A stretch of 64,000 nucleotides of DNA. Source: Isoetes taiwanensis (taxonomy: Eukaryota > Streptophyta > Lycopodiopsida > Isoetales > Isoetaceae). The stretch is from assembly GCA_021234155.1 (NCBI GenBank), contig JAJEKV010000054.1, positions 5,317,962 through 5,381,961 of the forward strand, read 5' to 3'. Under the pieces are notes generated by a model. That model made no database searches and was not told where the DNA came from. It saw only the letters and a list, made by a program, of their open reading frames with translations. Shown here piece after piece: positions 52,848 through 62,763 of the stretch (the first letter of the stretch is position 1; each line of letters opens with the position of its first letter). The translations under genes and the position numbers were made by a program.

Positions 52848-55062
52848 AAAAAAAGGTGTTAAAAAAAACAAAAAAAGTTGTGTTAAAAAACCTAGCAGGA
52901 TTCTCTTACCCTATAGCTTGTATGACTTCCATGGAATGTACACCAACTTCCTTTAAGCTTTTGAATGTCCAGTCTACAATATGCACTTAAATGAAATTTG
53001 TTATTCAAAAAAAACAGTCAAATAGTAGTATTCCAGAATTGGCCCAAGCAATTGATATGTGCTAAGATAAAATCTTGCAAGGACTGGTTTGAATTTCTGA
53101 ATATAACCAAAGGCAAATGTAAGCTACAAAAAAAGGGGCATCTAAATGTAGGGATAGAGCCAAATATACATGTGGAATATCTCAGTTCGAATAGTATGCA
53201 TAGAGTGAGACTTGAGCATTTAAGGGCAGATCCTAAACCACCTAAAGCATCAACTTCAGAATCAACTTACCATCAATTTCAGCCTTGCATTACCTTAGTT
53301 TTTTGTCGTGCCACCTAGCCACTTCCTATTAGAATTGATGAGCTCAAAGAAGATATCAGCACAAGAAGCAAAAACGTCAAAGGGGGCAACAGGACAAAAC
53401 TTAGATTAAACTGAAGTGACCTGATTACATTTCTAAGAGATCCCATTAACACTTCTACGCTGACACATACATGTCTCTACTAAGATGACATGTGTCCTAA
53501 ATAGTCATATGTTTCATACATTCTAACACACCCTCTGAAACAAATGACTATGATTGGTTAAAACAGAAAACAAGATAAAATGACGGGAGTGGTTTGTTTT
53601 ATTTGTCTCTGATGAAGATCACACGCTAAGATTTTGATCCTAATGCTTCTCTCCCTTCAATTGATTCTTCATCATACTCAGAGCCTCCTTAAACCCCAGG
53701 GATTTCACCTAGGCATATGGATATACCTCATCTGCGTGCAAGGGGTCACCAGAAAACCCCTGTATACGACTTTTTAGAGGTGGAAAACCCCTACATACGT
53801 AAATAGAAAAAGCCAGTTTCCATGCCCCCTTCCGTAGATGTACTTACGGACTATCTTAATTTTTACATGCCCCTACCCGATCTTGTACTCGGTTTGTGCA
53901 CCCTAGCCTTATTTAGAGAGTCACTTTCATATTCAATCGCATCACCCGGACTGGGTGATGCCGCAGGCTTCTTAGCCTTGGCACCCATACGAAAATGCAA
54001 GGCGCCAAAAGGTCTGCCTTACGAGTACTTCCGCCTTATCCAAGAGGATCCTAGCATTCTAGCATACCTAAACAATAAGCCACTCTTGTGGAAACATGAA
54101 AAAAGAAACATACGTTATGCTTTCAGTTTTTGACAACAAAAGTTATTTGAAGAGGTCCACAATTTGTTGTATCTCTAAACTATCTACTTTTGGGAGATGA
54201 TGGTGGATAATGGTGTTACATTATCCATCATCATCTCCCAAAAGTTATTTGAAGAGGTCCACAATTTGTTGTATCTCTAAACTATCTACCGTTGGGAGAT
54301 GATGGTGGATAATGGCGTTACATTAAATTAAGAACTAGATTATTTTGACTGGAGGAATACATGATGGGATCAAAATTGTACTATTTATAGGCAGACAAAC
54401 AAAATGCAACATGGTATTTACTATGAACATAAAGAGTAAGATGCATTAATTATCCACATTTGTTAAATATAATAGCAAAATTGCTTATTGAGCCCAATAT
54501 TGATTTAAGTTGAAAGCATAGCAAGTATAAAACCCCCAAATGTTTAACGACATGATGCAAAAGATAATGGATGTTTTGATATTGATTTGGACAAAGTTCC
54601 CTTGTTTTTATTCGCTAGAAGTTTTTAGGAATCACAGTTTGACCACCTTCTAGAACCTATAGCCATTTTATTTTCTCGGATCCAGATGAGAATCTCTGAA
54701 GCTTGTATTCAAAGTCTTAAAAATAGGTCCAACACTACAAAATTTTACTAGTAGGAATCTGCAACGCCAATACATGCCCATGGGGTTGCATTTGCATGAT
54801 GGAGATGTGCAATCCAGGTAGTAACGGTTTATGCTATACCTCTTCATCTATGTGCATAAAATTTAGAAACCCCTCATGCTGGTTATTATAATGGGCACAC
54901 TTTAGTGCATTGTCTGGAAAATTTTGTCATCTGTATAGTAAATACCAGGAACAATCACCCAAGGACAGAAAGCCAGCTGCTCATTCTCATTAAAGAAATT
55001 GTTTATGTTCTTGTCCAGTACCATTCTCCCAATAGGCTGCATCACAAGACCAAACGTTAGCT
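52848..55062. repeat. SRP54 3' flank, second copy, interrupted
   Basis: 52850-53075 matches 49678-49900, and 54166-55062 matches 49899-51000 minus about 300 bp. Between them lie about 1.09 kb of other DNA, including a copy of the 27830-28045 repeat at about 53695-53915. A small hairpin with flanking direct repeats at 54136-54290 marks the right junction. Confidence 0.85.
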
Positions 55063-56480
55063 TCTACCCTTTCATGAGGTTGACTCCGGTAACATATTTT
55101 ACTTGATAGCATGTATATAACATAGAAATGAGAGCCCAAAGAAAAGGAACAATTTGACTGCGCTCATGTAGTGTATCATGAAAAATGAGAGCCCAAAGAA
55201 AAACGATTATTAACAGAATATAACTATCATTAATACCATTTTGGTGAATTTGACTACTAAGAGTTGTGCTTAAATTAGATACAGCTAGTCGTCGCAAGTC
55301 TATAAGTCCAAATTCAACCCTAGACAAAATCAAACCAAGCTACATGCTACTAGATTCCAATGGAACTTACAGTGTCTCTTTTCCTCCCTTGTTTATAAGC
55401 TGTAAAAGCACGAATCTATGGTCAGAATAATATAAATGTCAAAGCTCAGACGAACTGCCACAAATATGGCTAGAATAATACGATGTGCCTGGCTTGCAAA
55501 TCAAATCCACATTACACCTTGCATTTTGTTGCTATTATTTCAAGCTTCTTCAATACCATGTTTATATTCCATATATGCAAATACATGAAGAAATACTTCA
55601 CTCTTATAAGATGAAAGTTATGTAGTCATATAAATCCTAAATCAGAAATAAATATCAATCTATACATGCATTCTTATTAACCCATTGCTTATTTTCTGAA
55701 TCATAATATTTTAGACCTGGGATTAAGCAACATAAGTTTCCCACAAAACAAAACTATATAAAACAAAGACACTCAAGTTTAAATCTAAGTATAATCTCTC
55801 TTTTATGTATTTTTTCGGCCATTATTATCCATTCTTATCCCTAAGGACAAATATTAAGGAAATATACGAAATCTTTAACCTGATATGCATTGCTCCTAGC
55901 ACCAGCATTCTGCCTTTGATCTGGTTGTCAGATAGTTTTTCATCGAAGTCGAATCTTTGCTTTTAACTTAGCATGGTCTTTGCACAAGAGCATCGGGCAA
56001 AAATTATACCATTACTATTCTAGCCAGGACATTGCCCAGCAAATACAGTCATCTCCAAGGAACAAGCTTAAATGGCAACAGCATCATCATCAACCAGAAT
56101 CACCACAGAAAATAATGTATGCCAAACTTGCTTACTGCAAATAACTCTTCAAGCTGCAAAAATTGAGAGATAAGGAATGTAATACGCTTCTTCAGCTATG
56201 GAGCGGGAGGGGAAAAAAATAAACCTGCTTGTGGCATTCGTACCTGGATGTTTTTTCAGCCTAAACTTCCAGGCTAAACTTCCATGCTAATACAAGCTTG
56301 GCATACAAACTTGGCATATCTATGGCGTCTTGGATGCTTAATGTATGATACAGGAATGGAGGTTCCCACCCATCTCCCCTTGTCGACTAGCTACGGCTCC
56401 AAGGCGGAAAGCTCGTATTTTGCCTCGTCCGTATACGGGCGGTTTGGGAAAAAAAAACCCATAACTAGTCACGCACTTGC
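55063..56480. other. Intergenic, nothing recognised
   Basis: AT-rich sequence with a short local duplication (GAGAGCCCAAAGAAAA at about 55130 and 55187). It probably includes the 3' end and LTR region of the Copia relic, but I could not delimit an LTR. Confidence 0.4.
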
Positions 56481-56750
56481 TTTATACGGGTATAATATAG
56501 TGAAACCCCTGGGCCTTAAACCTTATGAATTTCTTACCCACAAGTGCTTTTGTAAAGCCATCTGCAACTTGGTTCTTAGAGAAACAACGAAGTAAAATAT
56601 TTATCTTTATCTTTATACGGGTATAATGTAGTGAAACTCCTGGGCCTTAAACCTTATGAATTTCTTACCCACAAGTGCTTTTGTAAAGCCATCTGCAACT
56701 TGGTTCTTAGAGAAACAACGAAGTAAAGAGCATGTCACGCCAAATTGAAC
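56481..56750. repeat. Tandem duplication (141-bp period) of the Copia pol C-terminus
   Basis: TTTATACGGGTATAAT(A/G)TAGTG occurs at 56481 and 56622, and each copy continues for over 110 bp. In the minus-strand frame both encode NQVADGFTKALVGKKF, the end of the Copia RNase H/pol region. Confidence 0.9.
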
Positions 56751-58950
56751 CTGTTCACGAACAAGGCAAAACAAAATGTCTAAATGCTTTGTTTTAGGAT
56801 GATACCTGAAGTCTTTTGTCAGCTCAATACCAGTTTGGTTGTCACAATACAGTACAACATGAGAGGAGGATACCTACAAATCAGCTAATAAGTTCTTGAG
56901 CCAAAGCATTTCCTGTACCCCTGTGCTTATAGCTTTGATTTCAGCTTCAGTGGTACTCTTAGATATGGTGGACTGTTTCTTGCTGAGCCAAATGATCACA
57001 TTGAACCCAAGTTTAGCGATCATCCCTGTTGTAGACTTTCAGGATGCTAAACAATTACCATAATCTGCATCAGATAGATGGTGAATTGTGTGTTGGATGA
57101 TTGAGCATAAAAAAGACCTTCATACGAAGTGCCTTTCAAATATGCCAAAACTTGCTTAGCAGCTTGCCAATGAGATGTTCTAGGCTGCGACATAAATCTG
57201 CTAAGAATTGCAGTAGCAAAAGAAATATCTGGTCTAATGACAGCAAGATAAATGAGTGCACGTACAAAACTTCAATGCAGTGAAGAATCACAATCATCGG
57301 CATCAAAATCCAAATCATTGAAGGTCTGGTTCAAAAGGGCAAGACGCTCTCCAAAGGGAATTGCTGCAACAATTCCTTAATGTATTTTTGCTGTGAAATA
57401 AAAATTCCATCTTTGTGCTGCCATATTTCAAGGCCTAGATAATAGTCCATAAGCCCTAAATCTATCATCTGAAAACTCTCCACAAGAGCATGCTTCAAAT
57501 CTGCTATCAATTTAGATGCATCCCCTATGAAAACTAAATCATCAACGTACAAGGCAACAATAGCCAATCTTTGCTCTATTGTCTTAACATAAAGGTTTGG
57601 ATCAGCATTGCTTCGACGATATCCATGTGCTAAAGGGAATTAATTTACTTTGGAATGCTAACATCTGGCGCCTGCTTCAAACCATAAAGACTCTTTTTCA
57701 GCTTACAAACAAGAGACTCTTTACCTTTGATCTTAAACCCCAAAAGTTGAATTATATAAACTTTTTCTTGAAGATCACCATTTGAAAAAGCAGATTTGAA
57801 GTCCATGTGAAATAATGGCCATCCTTTCATTACTGCTAATATTACTCTTTTTCATTACAGCTCTTACAGTAGCTATGCGAGCTATAAGAGCAAACAACTT
57901 CCTCATAATCTGTTCCTTTCTGTTGGGAATAACCCTTCGCCACTAAGCGAGCCTTATACTTGGAAATAGATCCATCAGAATGAAATTTGGTGCAGAAAAT
58001 TTATTTCCAATAACTATTTTGTGAACAGGTAAAGGAACAAGATCCGAAGTGTTTTCCTGGACGAGCATCTCGTATTCTTCAGCCATGGCAGCTTGCCATT
58101 TTTGATCTGTAACAGCTTCTTGAAAAGAAGTTGGACCATGATGATCCACAATTTTAGCAAGCAGAGCCAAATTGCAAGGTTCAGCTCTCTGCAATTCTTC
58201 AGCAAGGCTTCTATTATATGCAAAAGCTTCTCTTGCAGCAAACTCAGGTGTTAAAAACGAATCAAAATCATTTATATCATGTTGATACAGAAAAAGATCA
58301 CCATGAGCAGAAGAGGAAGGCACAAACGTGGGAATAGCAGTAGATGCATCCAAAGGCTTTGCTACATCTATGAGTTCTCCAACTAACTCCAGTCTATCAA
58401 ATTGAGTTGCAGGTATACTAGTCTAAACATATGCATCATAAATGGCATCTTCCACGAACACAACACTTCTAGAGACCAAGGATCATAAAGTTTATGACCG
58501 TTTTGTTCAAGGGGGTAACCAATGAAAATAGTCTTAACAGCCCTGCTATGCAGTTTATCCAATGCCTTTAACTTCTCTATGTGAAGAGAAGCATATGCGA
58601 GACACCTAAAAACTCGCAAATTAGATACATCAGGTTTTTCATCATAAAAAAACCTCAAATGGCCTCTTACCCTTGCACAACTATGGTAGGCGATCTATTT
58701 GCCAAGTAACATGCCATAAGACTGCTTCATCCCAATTTTTATTTGGCAACATAGCATGTGTAAGCATTGACCGAGTAAGGTCCAATAAATAAGGAATGTT
58801 CTCTTGAGGATGGTCTTGGGGCCTGGTGCCTGTACTCGACCATCGTTCATTTGATGTATATATGCTGGAGGGAGTTTGTCGATGTGGACCATGATGCCTT
58901 TTTCGTCTCCCGTTTGCTCGTCGGTCTCTATGTATATGACTGTTCATGTA
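56490..58950 (-). pseudogene. Ty1/Copia retrotransposon pol relic (integrase, RT, RNase H)
   Basis: Minus strand, in Copia order. Integrase C-terminal half at 58950-58383 (TRSMLTHAMLPNKNWDEAV, NLRVFRCLAYASLH, FIGYPLEQNGHKLYDP). RT start at 58353-57943 (WQAAMAEEYEMLVQENTS). RT core at 57830-57645 (FHMDFKSAFSNGDL, LKKSLYGLKQAP). Catalytic YVDDLVF in 57567-57331 with LGLEIW. RNase H near 57240-57120 (RPDISFATAILSRFM, HWQAAKQVLAYLKGT). C-terminal VADGFTKAL at 56.5-56.7 kb. Integrase before RT is diagnostic for Copia. Several frameshifts and stops inactivate it. Gag, protease and LTRs were not identified. Confidence 0.9.
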
Positions 58951-58989
58951 GTTCCGTTGACTATTTCTCCTGGTATGTCCATGTTGGTA

Positions 58990-59259
58990 TGTCCATGTTC
59001 TTCATATGTTGGTATAAAACATCATATGAAGAACCCAAATAGGAAAATGCCTAAAAATGATGAGAGGTATGGAGGCGTTAAGAATATGTTTCAGTTTGAG
59101 ATATTAGGGCATGCTGCCAATCGTCACGAGGTAAACATATTGGAGAAGGAATTTATCCGACAACATAATACTATTAAGAATGGCTATAACAATTTGCGTA
59201 GTAATCCTACGAGTTCCAAGAAGTTTTGGTACTTGAGGCATTTTATGACATTAGAGTAA
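58990..59259 (+). pseudogene. GIY-YIG endonuclease-like fragment
   Basis: The plus-strand frame holds SYVGIKHHMKNPNRKM (from 59002), followed by ERYGGVKNMFQFEILG, an EVNILEKEFIRQHN helix and IKNGYNNL. In GIY-YIG nucleases the second strand (YIG/YVG), an Arg-containing helix, the KYGxxNFxxEIL strand, a catalytic Glu (here in LEKEFI) and an Asn (here in NGYNN) come in this order. The first GIY strand is not clearly readable upstream, where the frame runs into antisense Copia integrase. It may derive from a mobile element nuclease. The domain call rests on pattern only. Confidence 0.5.
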
Positions 59260-59704
59260 AGAGTTTATATAGTGCATTCCATTAGACTCTCTATGTATGT
59301 GGTGATAAAAGGAGAGCATGGAATTTGGAGTTTACGACGGACCAAAATTCAAGGACGGATACATAATTGATAAGAAACCATTGATTTGGATCTCTTATAA
59401 TTTAAATTGCTTTGGATTTTTTTTCTACTTTCACAATTTTGAATCGTTTTAGCAAGCTCCAAATGTCTCTTTGGATTCTAATGCAAGCATTAACTTTCCT
59501 TTCTCATATTCATGACTGGGAAGACCTGCAAGACATCATAAATCTAGCATTGACAACATGTGTGAATAATTTTTTATGCAGAATTAACACTCATGTGGCT
59601 GGCTATAAAGGCCCTCCAAACTGTATGCCTTAAGGGTGTGCTGAAAATGTTACAACCAAGAAGCACAATGAAAAGCACAAGATATTATAAATGCAATGCA
59701 ATGC
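59260..59704. other. Intergenic, nothing recognised
   Basis: No gene family identified. It ends at the start of the tandem array. Confidence 0.4.
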
Positions 59705-61003
59705 AAAAAAAGTCATACGTGGCAGGCGGCACTAGGCTGGTGACGTTGGGTTCAACGATGCCCCTAGAGTTGCCCTTAGGATCCGAAAACTTCCTCAAGG
59801 TGGGATTGTATCCTGCCTACAAAGTGTGCATGTATGGCCAAAGTTTTGCCCAACGGATGTGTGGTGAGTTGGTATAGGCCTAGTAATGCCAAAAATAAGT
59901 GTTCATTTGGTCATGGGTTCAAACCTTGTCAATGTCACTTATATTTGGAAGTTGGTTACTAGGGGTATACGACGATGATTCCCGACGTGGTAGAACTTAA
60001 AAGCCTATACATGTCCTCCACTTTGGCTGCTCGTTGGCAGTGGGACAAAAACTAGTTTACTGGTCAATGTAAAAAGCCCTCTGGTCCTAGGATGCCCAAA
60101 AAGTCATACGTGGCAGGCGGCACTAGGCTGGTGATGTTGGGTTCAACGATGCCCCTAGAGTTGCCCCTAGGATCCGAAAACTTCCTCAAGGTGGGATTGT
60201 ATCCTGCCTACAAAGTGTGCATGTATGGCCAAAGTTTTGCCCAATGGATGTGTGGTGAGTTGGTATAGGTCTAGTAATGCCAAAAATAAGTGTTCATTTG
60301 GTCATGGGTTCAAACCTTGTCAATGTCACTTATATTTGGAAGTTGGTTACTAGGGGTATACGATGATGATCCCCGACGTGGTAGAACTTAAAAGCCTATA
60401 CATGTCCTCCACTTTGGTCGCTTTCGTTAGACTAGTCTGGGACAAAAAACTAGCTAGTTTGTAAAAGACTAGTCTAGACCGGTAAAAGTTGGTTTCTGAC
60501 ACCGTCATTTGGTTTCTTGGTTAATGTAAAAAGCCCTCTGGTCCTAGGATGCCCAAAAAGTCATATGTGGTAGGCGGCACTAGGCTGGTGACGTTGGGTT
60601 CAACAATGCCCCTAGAGTTTCCCCTAGGATCCAAGAACTTCCTCAAGGTGAAAAGCCCTCTGGTCCTAGGATGCCCAAAAAGTCATATGTGGCAGGCGGC
60701 ACTAGGCTGGTGACGTTGGGTTCAACGATGCCCCTAGAGTTGCCCCTAGGATCCAAAAACTTCCTCAAGGTGAGATTGTATCCTGCCTACAAAGTGTGCA
60801 TGTATAGCCAAAGTTTTGCCCAACGGATGTGTGGTGAGTTGGTATAGACCTAGTAATGCCAAAAATAAGTGTTCATCTGGTCATGGGTTCAAACCTTGCC
60901 AATGTCACTTATATTTGGAAGTTGGTTACTAGGGGTATACGATGATGATCCCCGACGTGGTAGAACTTAAAAGCCTATACATGTCTTCCACTTTGGCTGC
61001 TTG
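59705..61003. repeat. Tandem array of four copies with Pol III A/B-box words (SINE-like)
   Basis: The word GTCATA(C/T)GTGG recurs at 59712, 60103, 60560 and 60682. Copies 1, 2 and 4 are about 330-390 bp; copy 3 is cut to about 110 bp. Each long copy contains GTGGTGAGTTGGTATAG (A-box-like, 59861 in copy 1) and, about 55 bp on, GGGTTCAAACCTTG (B-box-like, 59915). This spacing is typical of tRNA-derived SINEs. Copies are over 95 percent alike by eye. Confidence 0.75.
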
Positions 61004-61310
61004 CCACAGAGGATGCAATGCAAGATGTTTCAAATGTCCTTGTTAACATGGTGCGAGGCAGTACTTGATGTATGAGGGCATAGACATTCTGGTGTGGACC
61101 AGTGGGGCTCCGCGACTGGCGGAGCTGGGAGCGGGTCATCGGCTGCACCGGAATGTGTGACCAATGACCATGCCTCCACAACATAGAAATTGGGAGCAAA
61201 ATTATCCCCCGCTTTTTTTTTGCTCCCCTGTTTTCAACGAGGTAGAGCTCCAACTATGGCGCCGACGGAATGGCATCCTCCTAGGCCCCCATTTTGTCTT
61301 CGTAGGGCGA
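61004..61310. other. No gene recognised
   Basis: GC-richer stretch linking the tandem array to repeat R; no family identified. Confidence 0.4.
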
Positions 61311-62356
61311 AGGCTATTGTTCGACAGAATGGAAAAACACTGGCGCAAGAGGCATTAATTTGTTTTCTGGATTAGGATCTTCATTTTTGGCATTTTGGTA
61401 TTGTTTGTACTTTTGCTGCTTCGATGGCAACCACCTGTCTATGATCAGTTTTGAAAGTGGTATCATAGTTATTCAATACTTGATTTTTTGTTCAATCCGT
61501 ATGTTTTCTTTAACTTTGCAGGTGGAAACGGTGTTCTTCACGGATCTTCTGGCCCAGAGACGACTCCAAGTTTAGATAAGGTAGTTTTTGTTTGTCTTTT
61601 GTTTGATTTCTTTCTAATTTTCATATATGTAGGTCGGGATGCAGTGGAAACATCAAATGTTAACAGAAGTGCCATGGATTCGAGTTATCTTTATGTAATT
61701 TTTTGTCCTTTGTCTTCTGCCATGGATTGGACTCTGGTATAATCATTTCTTGATGCTTTCTTTCTAAATGTTTATGCATGGAAGTCGAAATGCAGTGCAA
61801 ACAGCATATGTAGGCTCAACTAGCATGGATTCGAGCTTAACTTCAGGTTATTTCTTTGCTTTTCAAACTTTAGCTGTTTGCAGATGCTAACCGTCCTTGC
61901 ATGCAGATGCAGATGCAGAATGCAGTTTCTATAAGCAAGCAAGCCACAAATTCGGTTGTTATAACATGTATGTCCAGTTTATATATCAGGTTTTATGTTT
62001 TCAGGTCACGTATTAATCAAGTTCTTTTTTGTAGGAAATGTTAGCGGAAAAAAGACTCTTATGGAAGATCATCCCTCGTTCAGCTTTGTAATGGAAACTT
62101 TGAGTGAATGTAACTAAAACTTTCAATGTTCTACAATGCTGTAACTGAAACTTTGAATGTAATTTTGTTTCTAAATAATAATAAACTAATTGTGACCTGC
62201 TATAGCCTGTCAAATATGATATGCACGGAAAGAATCCTTACCTTCAATTTTGTTGCCTCGTCCAACAGTGTTTTGACACGTATCTGTGTTTCTTTTCTTG
62301 AAAACAATTGTGCATCTCGCGTGCCGCTCAAATTTTTACCTTGAGTTCTGCTGTTT
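61311..62356 (+). repeat. Dispersed repeat R, copy 2
   Basis: Near-identical to 36238-37280 throughout, with small indels (for example about 30 bp lost after GTTATTCAAT, and an extra GTTTCTTTTCTTGAAAAC-like insertion at about 62287). It stops at CTGCTGTTTG, shortly before the small MITE at 62375. Confidence 0.85.
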
Positions 62357-62374
62357 GTACTAGACTTGGCATAG

Positions 62375-62553
62375 AACGGCCGTTCTATCAAAATCATAGG
62401 AAGAACACGTTCTATTCTACCAAGCATTCTCAACTTGAATGCTGAACACACGAACTACAGAAATTCACTATGTTGGCAAGAATGACTGTTTGGAACGACG
62501 TTCTGCCCCAATTTTGCCGTTCAAAACGGTGTTCTGTGCCAAGCTCCACCAAA
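62375..62553. mobile_element. Small MITE with CTTGGCAYAGAAC terminal inverted repeats
   Basis: The left end CTTGGCATAGAACGG (62375) and the right end, whose reverse complement is CTTGGCACAGAACACCG (ending 62553), form an inverted pair around 179 bp. The interior is rich in GAACG/CGTTC(T) words that also pair. No clear target-site duplication was seen, so the superfamily is not assigned. Confidence 0.6.
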
Positions 62554-62763
62554 ATATATAAACAATTAGAATCAGAATGGAAGAAAAGGGAGGGAAATCC
62601 TCCGCCATTAGATTTCTGGTCAAAAGCCCAAAAGCACCATAGACATCAGATATAGAGCTTTTTGGCATTTCGTTGACTGATTTGGATGAGCTAAAACAAC
62701 CGAAAACTTGAAATTGGAATAGCTGCTCTTTTCTTTATGGATTGCTCTGTACTTTGGAGCTCC

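Noticed and set aside
59705-61003. CRISPR-like repeat array
   Set aside because: Units are hundreds of bp long, irregular, and lack short spacers. The genome is eukaryotic. Pol III boxes fit a SINE-like repeat better.
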